Assembly: GCA_037974665.1 (NCBI GenBank)
Contig: CM075783.1
Location: 18,136,762-18,200,761, forward strand
Length of the DNA stretch: 64,000 nucleotides
Direction of reading: 5' to 3'
Origin: Ehretia macrophylla
Lineage: Eukaryota; Streptophyta; Magnoliopsida; Boraginales; Ehretiaceae
Below, one piece after another: positions 46,505-58,925 of this stretch (positions are counted from its first letter, which is position 1; each line of letters opens with the position of its first letter). A program made the position numbers and the translations under genes. A model generated the notes under the pieces. The model worked only from the letters and a program-made list of their open reading frames with translations. It was not told where the DNA came from and made no database searches.

Positions 46505-48410
46505 AATTATGCTACTTTATCCCATGGACATGATAATCTGTTAATATTTTATGGGTTTTTATGGGACAATCCTTAGCTTATATATAACTTTTGGTTAATT
46601 CAATTCTTATCTACAAACCCACTTTTTTACCACAATAACCACAATCTTAACATGGTTCAAACTCATAATTTGATATGTTTTATTGAATCTGCTAGACCAA
46701 AGGGTCTTTGGCAGGATTAATAAGCTTTGTTACTTTTGAATTGACAAGTTTGACATCAAATATTACGTTCCATCGGGGTTGACAAAAAAAAAAAAAGGTT
46801 TTATCTCGACCAAACTAAAGGGAAAAAAAAAACAATAATCATGGTTTAGTCACCAACTTGTTTCCTTGTCTTTCGTCACCAATTGAGGGAATTTGCTTGT
46901 GTGTGCGGTTTCCAAATAGAGAGGTGGGCCCGTCACAACCGCACAGAAGTACAACTCCCAATTGAGATACCTACTTGTTTGACAATTGCTAGACCAAATT
47001 AACCACCTCTCAACACACTCTCTCTTCACTGTCCACAAAAAAAAAAAAAAAAAAAAAAACACTCTCTCGTCCAACGATTGAGGAGGGTTTTTTTTTTCCC
47101 TCTTGTTGAAGGCTATTCAACCACTTCTATGTGGTTGTTTTCGGTACTTAGTGTTAAGTTATGGCTCGAGTGCAATGCTTAAAGCATGTTCTAAAGATAA
47201 GTAAGAGACCTAGTCTAACTAGAGTGGAGTTAGAAAACACAAATCCTAATCTTGTTCTATAAATAGAAGTCTTTAGAGTTTATAACTTGTAGGTAGATGT
47301 TTCAGATCAATTACTTTTTGTACTCTTCATTGAGTGTGGGTACAACCTAGTCAAGGAGTGGTCGTGAGCACGTGAGAGGGAGTTTTTAGGGTTTTTGTCT
47401 TGAGAAACTATAATATTTATTTTGCGTGATTAGTGAATTTTGTGTTGATTTTCTCATATTATTCAGTGTAATAAACACCTCTATATAAAAGTTCAAGGGG
47501 AACAAAACACCAATATAATCTGACACATAATAGTTCCTCTTTAATTGTGGTGTTGCACTATGGTTTACAGCTACCAAGCGGACTACATTTACAAAATCAG
47601 ATTAGTTTTTTCTTCGCACATCAGAATCAAAACAATTCGCACCATATATGATCTTTGAAAAAAGAAATTGTTGAAAATAAAGTTTTTGAAAAAAGAAATT
47701 GTTGAAAATAAAGTTGAAAGGGGTTCTGTAATAGCTGCTAAATTTAGCCTTACAATCATGACTTCTATCCTCTTCCACCCATGGATACGTTCTTCTACAT
47801 CTTAAGATTTAGGAGTAGTTTAATGGTGGGTTATTCTCATGAGGGTAGGAGCATGTGGGGATGAGGGTAAAAAATAATAATAATAACATGAATACTTTCT
47901 TACTTTTTTTTTGGTCATTAAATGTCGAGGGTAGTGACATGCTTTTATGTTGTTGCTTCCGACAAGCATGGACATGGCTGTTGATATTTTATGGGTTATG
48001 TCGGCAATTTTGATCCATAATAATATAATAATGTTATTATAAAAATTAATGATAGTAGAGTGATGAGATGATTAAGATCAATTGATCTAAACCATCAAGT
48101 GTGAAGGACAAAAGACGAAAGAAGAAGAAAAAGCTTAATTAATCCTTACCTTATAACTTGCTTAGGTCAATCCTTATCTACAAACCCATTTTTACCACAA
48201 TAACCAAAATCTTAACATTATTTCAAATCCATAATTGATATTTTATCGAATCCATTTGGGCTCTTTTGATCTTCTTGAATAAGAAAGACATTTGCTTCTT
48301 TAAGAACTCTACAATAGTCTATCTTTATTATCAATCCATTTAAACAAGATTTTTATTGGGAGAATTGATAAGTTTGAGATATTAAATATCACGTTCCATC
48401 ATGGTTTTAT
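46505..48410. repeat. Direct repeat, 46505-46785 and 47965-48410
   Basis: Shared path: acatgg(a/c) then tgttgatattttatgggtta-like sequence, cttatctacaaaccca, accacaataacca(c/a)aatctt, and atattacgttccatc-like ends. The second copy has an extra 150 bp or so. Non-coding on both strands. The rest of 45210-49100 shows no gene. Confidence 0.6.
47100..47475 (+). repeat. LTR-like fragment, possibly SIRE-type copia
   Basis: A TATA-like CTATAAATAGAAG at 47260-47272 is followed by tgagtgtgggtacaaccta and gggagtttttagggtttttg. The arrangement recalls the U5 part of SIRE-like LTRs, such as the one at 61148-62048. No ends or target duplication were identified. Confidence 0.3.
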
Positions 48411-49109
48411 CAAGCTCCATCGTGGTTTGGGACATTGATAAGATTGTCTTTTTTTTTAGAATAACTAGGATTACTTGTGTTGTGTCAGATTTTTTTGTAA
48501 CAACAAAATTACCCATCTTGACCTCATACCTATATTATTTGTTTTAACAAAAAAATTATACAGCAAACATTAGAATTGTCTGGTACAATCAATCTTTTGA
48601 AAACCAAAGTTTTCTCAAAATATTTTCAAAATGATTGTTTATACCAAACATTCGTAAATAGTTTCACAAAGAAATTCAAGAGGAACAAAATTACCAATCC
48701 AATCCAAGTTACTATCTATTCTACTCTAGAAAAATAAAAGACGAGTGGTGTCACTGTCAAATGACGAAATAATCAAGCTTGACCAATTTGGCAATGCTCA
48801 ATTATCAATAAAAGACAAATGATTGGTGGAAATGAAGAGGTTTATAAAGGACTAAGGTGGATCCCACCTCTTCTTTCACTCACTTTCAAATTTCCAAGAA
48901 ATGGTGGAAAGCATACGTCTCTTTCTACAGCTGTCATTTGCAGAGACCATATGATACATCCAAAATTTCCAAGAAATGATGAGATTTTTACTCTTGAAGG
49001 TAAGGCTTTTGTGGCTGTCATTTGCAAAGACTGAAATTTGGAGTTTTTTTTACTGACTCAGCATCAATGACTGAAACTATTGCTATCTGTAATGCTTGTG
49101 TTATGGCTA

Positions 49110-51825
49110 AGCAATACAGCACTTGTATGGTATGAAAGTATGCTGATCTGATACAACTACGAGATTCCTTGCCATTTCATTTGATAAGTACAATAAGAGA
49201 CAACTGAGACCACAATAAATCAAAGCTGACAACTTCCATGAATTTTGGGTCAGAAATAACATGGTTGTCGATGAGGGAAGGTGGATTGACATACTTTAGA
49301 CAGAAAGAGTTCTTCCTATGAATTATGAAAGAAAAGCTTTACTCAAAGATCAGGGACAGCTGGACCACTTAGGCACGAGCTGTTACGGAAGAATAGCAAC
49401 CTGAATGCAGCAAGAACAATAACAGAACTGACAGCTTTTTGCTTACGTGAAGGCTTTTCTACAGTGACAATGTATCTTTTGGAGGCCGAGAAGCTCCCCA
49501 CACACACCCCTTCTTCTCTCTTGTCCCCAAACACACTTAATTGCAATTTACTCAATTGCATCATTTTCATAATTCAATTCTGAGACATTCTAGCCAGCTT
49601 CTTATCCACCAAAAAATAACAGAACGAAAAATGGAAGGAATAGGCAGAGAGACATAAAGTAGAGCTTTATGAATATGAAACCCTTAATTCACAGACTGAA
49701 CAATAGTTAGTCTTGCCTCTTGAGCACTATGTTTGCAGACACATGAAAATAACTAACTCAGCGAATCATTTGTTTGTGATGTTAGAACATAACATTTATT
49801 AGAACAGAAACTTTCTGCAATCTGGGTCCTCCCTTCCGCCACTTCTTAAATGCTACAGTTGAGGATTGGCCAGCCTCGTACACTTCAAAATGAACCACCT
49901 TGATGAGGACATCCTTGTATCTGGTCCAAAATGCAACCAGGAGGAAAGGTCCAATAGTTTTGTCACCTACACTGTTTATTAAGAAAACACAGTTAGTGCA
50001 GATTAGAGATAACTAACCTTCGTATAGTTTTCATCAAAGTTGCAATTATTACTACTCTCCCTAACAACTTTGCCTCTTAACCAAATCAACTCCAACAGTG
50101 TAAAAGATAAAAACCAAATTGCTAACAACTATGTCAAGAACAAATAGATATCATGGCACACTCAATGTGCGTGCATACACAAAAATAATTTGAGAATCAC
50201 ATCAATAAAAACCAACTCTTTTTGAAGGTGGGCAGCTCTAACAATGAAGAAGAAAAGGCATTGAACTTAAACAACATAGACCTTGTTCAACTGTATTAGA
50301 CTAGTAACTGACATGACCTCAATAATTTGCTCTCTGTTATCACGAGATTAATTAATATAGTTCAAAACTCGATATATTTTGATGTTAGTTTCAGAAAAGA
50401 CACAGATATCTGCCAGAGATCAAGAATGAAATTAAGAGCTATCTGTTTATGGATAAAACAGGATGTGAATGAATAAATTGTTTAGTTCTTAGGTGTATGT
50501 GCATCCCATAATTGCAGCTATTAAGTGAATTCAAAACTTCAAGCCATCTTTTACATCATACTAATGAGGTTGTCAACCTCTTAAAGTCTTATATAAGAAA
50601 CGACTTCAAATTGGAACAAACAGAAATGAGAGCTTAGGTGACACAATACTATAACTAGAAGTATTTAGAAGACTAGATAGGCTTATCTTTGTAATACGTA
50701 GAACTATGATGAAATATGTGACATCCATTTCCAATATCACCTATAATCTCGAAGACATAGGAAATAGTTGACTTGCTAGCATCACAGATCATCAGTTGGT
50801 CATATCAAGCAGCAAGTGCGCTCAGAAATTGACATAAGAAGTATTCATAATATCACTAGCAATTCCACAATCTTTAACCTTGACAAGAGCCATTCCAAAA
50901 CAGAAACATAAGCAAACAAATTACTTGTTTAATAGATAACATCCTCAAAGAATACAGATTTGATTGAAGAAGCAACTAACCATTTTTATGTGCTTGGTGC
51001 TGTTTGTTTCGAATGGCCTAAGTTAGTCTCAACTGCTGACTATACACATCAAACAATAATACAAAAGCTAAGTGTCTACCAGTTTACAGGAAAATCGACA
51101 TCCTTGAAGAAATTTATGTCTTTTAGCTAACTATATATAAAAGCATTATCAATATGCCAACAAAATTCGATAATGCTTGAAGCTAGAAGAAAAGTTATAA
51201 GCCTGCCCCAAATAAGCTTTTAAATAAGCAAACGGTAGATTGATTTGCATTACTTAGCAATCTGCTAGAAGAGATTGCTTTCGCTACATTCTCTTTTCTA
51301 GAAGAATTTAGAGCAAATTAGAGCATCAAGAGGTTTCAAGTTGCATCTTGAACCTTCCAGAAAATTGAGACTTTTCGAACTTCTATCAGCAGAAAGCAAA
51401 ACAAATCAGTAACAAACTTACAGTGAGGATATCTTCTCTCCAAATTCATAGAAATAGGGACATCGACTCCTAAGATCCACATGTGCAGCATCAGCCCCAA
51501 TTTCCTCCCTTGTTCTGGAAAATTTTCAACAAACAGTTTATATTAATATTACAATATCATTATTGTCGATCTCTAGATAAAAATTGCAGGATAAATATGG
51601 ATTCTTCATTCATCATAGATGCAATGTTACATAGATTTCTGAACCTCGAGCAAAGCCAGTTGCTGTATCAACTAAGGTATTGAAAAGAAAGACACATATA
51701 AACACTATATATGAATTAAATAGGCACAGTAGCATATCATATCACAATCATCATTGCTTCATTTTTGATGTAATAAACTATTGGGTTATCAAGTCGTTGC
51801 CTTCTTAGTATAGTCACATAGCAAA
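49110..51825 (-). repeat. Duplicated block, copy 2 (left part)
   Basis: Collinear with 3980-8130 of copy 1, with deletions (e.g. the 4170-4595 and 5760-6180 regions are shortened). It stops at catagcaaagtc (51825), where the organelle-like insert begins, and resumes at 58926. The small direct repeat at 48880-49030 just outside has no coding meaning. Confidence 0.8.
49810..51514 (-). pseudogene. PSF3: PSF3 (GINS complex subunit 3) pseudogene, copy 2
   Basis: Exon A (51514-51422, 93 bp) reads TREEIGADAAHVDLRSRCPY then FYEFGEKISS; it is open and has good splice signals (TTTTCCAG before, GTAAGT after). Exon B starts at 49971 (AACAG acceptor; VGDKTIGPFLLVAFWTRYKD, VLIK). Here it runs directly into exon-C-like sequence (VHFEVYEAGQSSTVAFKKWR, about 49895-49812) without the middle of the protein and without the LGRKRKP end seen in copy 1. 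The N-terminal exon is absent. GINS subunits are essential and usually single copy, so a functional gene should lie elsewhere. Confidence 0.7.
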
Positions 51826-52202
51826 GTCAATAAGCCCAAAAATATCAACAAAAGCTAATTACAGACTTCACTTTCTGGGTGGTCTATTGGGAGAGAAAGA
51901 GATGCTCTTTGTGTAGTAGACTTAGAGTCTATTTTTAGGAAATGCGAAAGTTTCCATGATTCCTTTAATAGTTATAGGACTACTGATACAACAACAAAAA
52001 AGTAAAAGGAGGTTATTCAATAGCCATTACAGTTTTCAATACTTTTCTTCCATTCCGTCCTCTCAAAAATCAAAGGATATCGAATGATCAATTCACTATT
52101 GAGATAATTAACCCTAAATCTAGAATAGTATGACTCAAAGAGCCATAGATTAACTAGACTATAGGCAATCATAAGAGTTCCCACTAAAGGCAAAAAGATG
52201 AC

Positions 52203-55200
52203 TGTGGTACCCCCGAACCCGGCATAGACTTAATAGCATTTAATTGTATTTAATTACGTGCTTACATTAATTTGTTCATTCATTTTGAGGCATTATTTTC
52301 ATAATCTTTTTAAATTTTTAGATAATAGTTTAATTAGTTATTTTAAATGAATATTAACTATTTTGATTATTTTTAATATTCGGTTTCGTTTTCTTGCATT
52401 ATTGACTTTGTTTTCAACTAAATAGCTAGTTTTGACTTTTTAAATGGACCATTGTAAGGACCCGAGCGTTCATTACATGTGCATTCATTTATTTTAATCA
52501 TTATTTGAAAAATAATATATGCATTTACATGACTTATTTAGTGCTTTAAACTAAAATTGCATTTAAAGTTCATTTAAATTGCATCTTGTTGACTTTTCAC
52601 ATTCTGTGACCAAATAAGTTGACTTTTCGTCTACATTGACCAATTAGGACAAGGTGGAAAATTTTAAAATATTTAATGAAGGACAAACTTGGGATTAGAA
52701 ACAAAATGTAAGGTTAAGTTAGTAAAATTTTGGGTCAACTTTGAAATTAAATTTGAACCAATTGGGAAAGACTTAGGTGGTGAATTATATATGGTTGGAA
52801 AGCTCTACGAGTCTAGTTTTTAGGGCTTCAAACCGTTCATGAATTGGAGTTTTCTAGAAGAAGTTATGGCCATTTTCGTAAGGTGGCGCAGAGTTGTTTT
52901 GGTTTACGCGGGTTTGACCGAAGACTTGACCCTTTGACTTTCATTAAAACTTATAAAACACCAAAAAAATTCCAAAATTGCTCATCTTCTTCTTGCTTCA
53001 GCCGTGACCAGTCCAAACCCTAGGAATAGTAGATTTTTCATTATTTTGCTTATATCTTGGGCTAGAAGCAAAACCAAGACGCAAACCAAGTATTTTCAGA
53101 CTCGTGTCGACGTCTAGCATCTTTCTACCGATCGTTTTTGCCTTTATTTTGCGAAACAAAGGTGAGGGAACTTTTTATCAAATCTTCCAAAGTTCATTTT
53201 TATGTTATAAAATGCTAGGATTACATTTGTATCTTGCTAAATAGGTGTTAGAGAAGACTTTACCGATTAATTTCTTATATATAACATGTTTTGTTGAAAT
53301 TGGCTATTTTGAGTTGTTCAATGATTTATATGCCTAAGTTGTGTTTAATCTTGATTCTTAGCTTTTATATAATGCTCATATGTGTTAATGAACCTATCTA
53401 GCATAATAAAATAACTTGAGATTGCAAAATGGAAAAAAAAAATGAAGAATGTAACTTGTTGACATTTTCTGTTTTTGGGTGTTTTAGGGCTGTTTCGTTG
53501 GGCAGTTTTTGTGCACCCATTAGATTGCCTATTTTATGCTATTATATGGTTTATAAGCCTTCTATTAGATAGGAAAACATGTTGGTAGTTGAAGGGTCAT
53601 GGTGGTTTGGGTGGAATAAGCTAAATGAAATGGTTGGTTTAAGTGCAAATGTGTGCTCATGTGTGGTGTGCAATCTCTATGCTTGTAATGGTGACCTTTG
53701 GGCTGCCTTGGAATTATAATAGTAGAATGCTAAGGTTATGTGGTGATATGTGGAAGTTAGAATGACCTTGATTGCATAAGTTGCTATAATTAAGCTAGTA
53801 TTGCCTACTTAGTTATTGTTCTCGTTGTTATATTTGGCTGTGAATGACGTCCATGAGGTTTCTTATGATAAATATGTGTTCTATTACATGCTAGGTGGAT
53901 CCATTGAGACCAAACTTGCATCATGGTGACTGGTAGAGGTGAGGGAGAATCATTTTATATGCATTTCTTTGAATGTTAGGGTTTATGTTGAATTTTACAG
54001 TTGTTGTATATTGTGATATAAATTCTTATGAATACTTCTAAAACCTTCTAAAATGATTAGTGAACATTCTTTTGCAAGCTATTGGCATAGTTTATGGCTA
54101 GATTTTGAAATGGCAAGTTAAAGAAGATAATGAATAGTGTAAAATTTAGGGTTTTGATAAAATGTGCTTTAGGGTTTGATTCAATACTATATTTAGGTGC
54201 TATAGATATTAATGAAGATAGTCTAATTACCCCGTGTAATTTAATTGCTCGGAACTTATCTAAAACACAAAATTAGCGACTTTTAGAAAGGGGTTTTGGG
54301 GTTATCGCGAATCCGGGTAAAATTAGCCTTCATTTTTGGTGTTCCTAGGCTAAGTAGACCCTAATTATGTTTTGCTAGCCCTCGTTTGAGTCTCGGGTGA
54401 GGTACTTTTAGTACAAAGTCAAAAGAGAGAATTTGGAGCTTTTGGGCTGAATGCGGGTGTTTGCGTGATTTCGAGGGTTCTAAAGGTGCCAAGGAGTTAA
54501 CTAGAAGCATGGTATAGGCCGCTTGCTAATCTAGAACCATAACATGAGTTTGGAAGGAAAACTGATTGAATAACAAAGGGGTTTAAGTGCAAATTCTATT
54601 GTCTCACACTTCTAAGACCTTGGCATGACTCCTTGTGTATTTAAATGTGGTTTCAAGTTGTTTTGGAGCTTTTGGTATAGTTCTATGTGTATCTTGAATA
54701 TGCCCCTTTGTAAAACTGCTTAATTGCTTGTATAAATTGCTTATATTCTAACTGCTTCGAGGTCAACCTACTTTGTTGATCCTCCTATGTGTTATTGCTT
54801 ATATCGTTGATATTGTCTTGCCATTGTTAAGTGCATTGTATAGTGGTTGCACAACCATAGTGTCAGGGGCGGATGTGTTGAATATCGGTTGGGTGGCAGA
54901 GGGCTTGCCGATGGATATTCAAACTCCGTGCCCTAGTCCCTCATTCGCCTAGTCCGGAGATTACCGGGGATGTTGGGTCATAGGATTATCGAGATATATC
55001 CGGAGTACACCCACTGGAGTGATTGGGATTATGCCGGCATAGTGATTGTGGTTCGTGGATCATGAATGAAGATCAAGTAAAGATTGAAGTGTTGGGGTTA
55101 AGTGTAATGTATCCTTTTTAATGTGTGGTTACTTAATCTGTTGTCATTCTTGAATGGTTTTAATTGCTATTAATGTTTAACTGTATTACTTGTTGCATTG

Positions 55201-55854
55201 CACGCCCTGGGAGACTTTATCCCTCACTGGGCAATAGTGGTTGCTCATACCTCGCTAACATGTTTCAGGTGGTGCAGTTGGAGGAGTTGCCTTAGTTGCT
55301 ATGTCTAGTTGCCTGAGGTGGACTATGTTCTTGTTGATGAGAGTAGAACTTGTTTGCTTTACTTTATGTTCTATTTTGTAGTCTAAGTGGTATGTGTATA
55401 TTATATAGTTTGCAAATTGAAGGATAGATGTTGTAGTGGTAGATTTAGAACCATGGCATGTAATAACTTATGTTTCTACTTCTAGCTGCTTTGCATGCTT
55501 GGGAGTGAATGTTTTGATGTATGTTTGTTTTTCAACTTCCAAGAATGTCTCAATACTATCATGGGGTGGTATGATAGGCGTTTTTTGTAAAGAAGTTAAG
55601 TTGGATGCATGTTTGTGTGAGTCTGAACTATTGTATGTCTCAAGGCTTGGATGGCCTTGAAGCTTTGAACTTTAGTTATATAGGCATGTCTTGTTATGTT
55701 GTAGCTTTATTGAATGCTTACAGGTTTTTAGAATGTCCACGGTACAGGGGACACTCTGTCCGTTTTTCCTAAATTTTGTGACCGGGTTTGGTATTGGGTT
55801 GAGAATAGCATGGTTATTAGAGCATCCGGTCTCGTGAGGGATCGGGGCGTTACA
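52203..55854 (+). mobile_element. Solo LTR (3652 bp) with perfect target duplication
   Basis: It starts TGTGGTACCCCCGAACCC and ends TCGGGGCGTTACA; ATGAC flanks both sides (52198-52202, 55855-55859). It belongs to the same family as the 25359-27593 LTR: shared stretches include cctactttgttgat, ttgcattgcacgcc / ttgcacacc, tccctcattgggtaac-like and ctaaattttgtgaccgggtt. A second LTR-start-like sequence (TGTAAGGACCCGAGCG) lies at 52453. No retroelement gene is inside; the open frame 55436-55660 is LTR sequence. Confidence 0.88.
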
Positions 55855-57254
55855 ATGACTTAGGAGTAAGATCAGTAAACAGCGAGGGAAGAAAGGTAAG
55901 CAAGGTCCAAGCTGAGAGCTTCACCCAGGATGGAAGAGAGAAGAAAGACTTCAATCAATGAATTCCTTGTTGCATCAATGCTCGAGAGAGCAAGAGCGGG
56001 ATGAGTGCCAACTACTAATGCTAATAGAAGCTTTTTTCTTGCTCTTGCAAGATAAAAATAAAGACATCAACGGGTGTTGTTAGAATTCTACACCATCCTC
56101 TACCCTTGTCCAGGCATCTAATGGAAAACTAATTTCATGTTCTATTTTGAGAGCACTTTTTTGTCACCCGATACTATGGAGGGTCCCACTCCAGTATCAT
56201 GCATCTACTATGGTAACAACTGGCATTTTCACCTTAATCTCTAAGCGAACTCAGCCCTGCCAGTCTCGGAAACCAGGGACACAGGTAAAGATATAGATAG
56301 ACCTAGCTCCTTGACTGTTTGATTGGAAAGAAAGAGAAGTAGAGTAGGATGAATGAAGCAGAAGTGATAGGCAAGCATGCCTTTAAGAGCTAATGCTATT
56401 GTAGCAGCTCCTTAGCCCCAATTAACTTATTTGTTGTTTGCTTGATGAGTCACGGTCTGCCCATTGGACTGGCAAAGTTCATGAGCTGGTGTCCCTTCAA
56501 ACATCGTTAGGCCCAAATTATGCGAACCACCAGATCAATTGTCAAGTGCTCTTACTTCTTGGCTTTGTCTCATTGTCTATCTCGTGATCATTCGTTTCCG
56601 TCTGAATTAGCTCCTATTCCTACTCCTTGACCCTTTATCGCTAACATGTATAAAGAAGTAAATGAACCATGCATGTAAGGGGGATAAATTGATTGCTTAA
56701 CGAGTCTTTTTGGCTTTTTCAAGGTGGAGTGGTCATTGACCTCAATGCTAATAGTTATCCCCAAGGTTCAATGAATGAATTAAGTTAAGCGGCACTCATT
56801 CCGTTCTCGGCAACTTAAGGTAAAAAGGAATATTGATAAAATAGTGGATCATACGAAAATTCCACTAATGAAGTAAGATCAGGGAAGTTTTCCATCTTAG
56901 GCTAGCTTCAAGTTATCAGCCAAGGAAGTCAATCTAAAAGGAAGTACTAAACCACTAAGAAGAAAGTAAGAGCTGCCACTCTAGCAGAAACAGAGGTTCA
57001 AGAGTGGAAACTTTTCATGTTCTCCACTTTTGGGGGTGGGAATACTTGGTCGCTGGAGTTCCTTTTTCCTCAACCAATTTGGTTGGCCATCCCCAATCAA
57101 TGAGCCAAATTTTTTTGGTATTCCCAATTTTCACCAAAGTATACAGACAGTGACAAAGTGACACAAATCCATTTCTACTTTTATTTCATTTTTTGCTAGT
57201 ATGGTTGCACTTGGGTAGGACCATTTCTTTTGTCCCTGCCACCATTCCCTGAAT

Positions 57255-57275
57255 GAGTGAACAACGGGTTCACTC
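57255..57275 (+). other. Hairpin next to the nad2 exon, possible group II intron domain VI
   Basis: GAGTGAAC (57255-57262), loop AACGG, GTTCACTC (57268-57275): a perfect 8-bp stem ending just before the nad2 coding match begins. Group II introns end with a domain VI hairpin near the 3' splice site. Domain V was not identified, so this is suggestive only. Confidence 0.35.
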
Positions 57276-57412
57276 TGAGGGTTCACCCACCCCGGTTACA
57301 ACATTCATTTCTATTGCGCCTAAACTCTCTATTTCTGTTAATATTTCACATGTTTCTATTTATAGTTCTTATGGAGCTACATTGCAACAAATCTTTTTTT
57401 TCTGCAGCATTA
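57274..57412 (+). pseudogene. nad2: mitochondrial nad2 exon fragment
   Basis: The reading SEGSPTPVTTFISIAPKLSI then SVNISHVSIYSSYGATLQQI and FFFCSI matches the middle of plant mitochondrial NADH dehydrogenase subunit 2 (complex I, inner membrane), with several substitutions. The match starts abruptly after a hairpin, fitting an intron-exon border, and stops at about 57412, shortly before the solo LTR. In plants the nad2 exons are joined partly by trans-splicing, so a lone 3' intron half plus exon is expected in mitochondrial DNA. In the nucleus it is a dead fragment. Recognition rests on recalled NAD2 sequence. Confidence 0.65.
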
Positions 57413-57422
57413 GTACAGAACG

Positions 57423-58892
57423 TGTTGGATTATATGCCCTAAAAGCCAATTTTAGGACATGATAATTATATCATTTATTTAATGTAGGTAGTTTATTTAA
57501 ATATAATTAATGCGATTAATTATTTAAATAAGAGTCCTTAGAATAATATTTATAGATTATATCTTTAAGAGTAATGATATGAATGACAGAATCTATATTC
57601 ATAATTATATTCTAAAATAGTCCCCGATCGTAGGATAAATTAATTGGACGTTAATTTATCCGAAAAGATTGGATTACAATCTACCCTCCAAATAATATGA
57701 GATATTGATTTGGGCGATTAGTCTCATATCGTAAGGGTAGATGTATAAGTACTTGTTGAGAACAAATGACTGGACATGATCGCTAGTACAACGAATTACA
57801 TGAAATGGTCAATAATTCGTTGTACAATGTAATGGTGCAATTAGTCCTTAGACCTGAGACACCACAGTTATCTTGTGTTAGGGATAACGTGATTTGCTGG
57901 TGTAATAAAGCTAGTCCTCATCAAGGATTGGATAATGTACTTAGTGGTTACGATCTATTCCGGCATGGAGATAAGTGCATGTAGATATGAAATCTGTCAA
58001 TTAGGGATCCTATGCGATCTATTAATCGAGTAACTAGAAATCCTTAGCCGAGGTAGAATATAGTAGAAGTTGTTCCGCGTATTATTCATAAGTTATGATT
58101 AAATAGATTTTGATATATGGTTGAGTAATAGAGTTTGACGACCCTATCCATGACTCTGGCTCAATCGGGATGATTCAAATAGAAGGAATTAGTTGCAAGA
58201 TAATTACTAAGGGTTCGTTGAATTTACACTTCATCATTAGTTGGGTAGTCGTGATATACTGCTAGGTATCACTCACGACTTGTGAGAATTAAATTAGAAG
58301 AGTTCTAATTAAATATTAATTATATTAATATTATTTCGCTACCAATTAATTATGAACCCGAGAGGTCACACACAAATGGAATTTGTAGATTAATTGGATT
58401 AGAGAAAATATTAAATTAATTTTAGGATCGTCCTAATATTAATTTAACTGGACTCGTAGTAACTTGATATTGATCTGGTTATTATGAGTCCAAGACTGGT
58501 CTGTTTAAGACTGGCCTATATGTGGCCCTAGGTCATGTATGTTTCCTATATAATGTAATATTCTGACATAGGTTTAGCTAGCACAAAAATCATAGTCAGA
58601 ATAATATGTAGGATTTCTCTAGAAACCTAGTGGGGGTGAAGTCCAATTAAAGGTGCAAATTCTGTGAGGATACTTTCGGAGGCTTCACACTTGGAGAGCT
58701 TTCAGATTCTACATCAGATTCGTCAATATGGAAAGGTAATCCTGAAATCTCTATGCGTAATTAATAGTTGACTATTATGCATGTATGTAATCTACGTAAT
58801 TAGCCATGAACGGATGCATGAGTATTATTAATTGTTTCCGCTGCATTTTATTTAATTATAAAAATTTTAAATACCATGCATGATTCCCTACA
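57423..58892 (+). mobile_element. Probable solo LTR (1470 bp)
   Basis: It starts TGTTGGATTATATGCCC and ends ATTCCCTACA; flanks are GAACG (57418-57422) and GAACA (58893-58897), a 4/5 match. The interior is non-coding, with a stretch (58400-58560) that also occurs at 22990-23190. The superfamily is not certain. It sits at the edge of the nad2 fragment. Confidence 0.65.
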
Positions 58893-58925
58893 GAACACCA
58901 GTTAGACTCTGGTTCTAGATTGATC

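Larger units (their letters stand above)
51826..58925. other. Putative mitochondrial DNA insertion (NUMT), later hit by two solo LTRs
   Basis: In copy 1 of the block, catagcaaagtc runs straight into ataattagctgaag (8110-8140). In copy 2 the two are separated by 7.1 kb. Removing the solo LTRs (52203-55854, 57423-58892) leaves about 2 kb of even base composition unlike the AT-rich surroundings, ending in sequence that encodes part of mitochondrial NAD2. Only the nad2 part is recognised; the mitochondrial origin of the rest (51826-52202, 55860-57250) is inference from context and base composition. Confidence 0.55.

Noticed and set aside
55436..55660. 74-codon plus-strand open frame
   Set aside because: Within the solo LTR 52203-55854; hydrophobic translation without domain.
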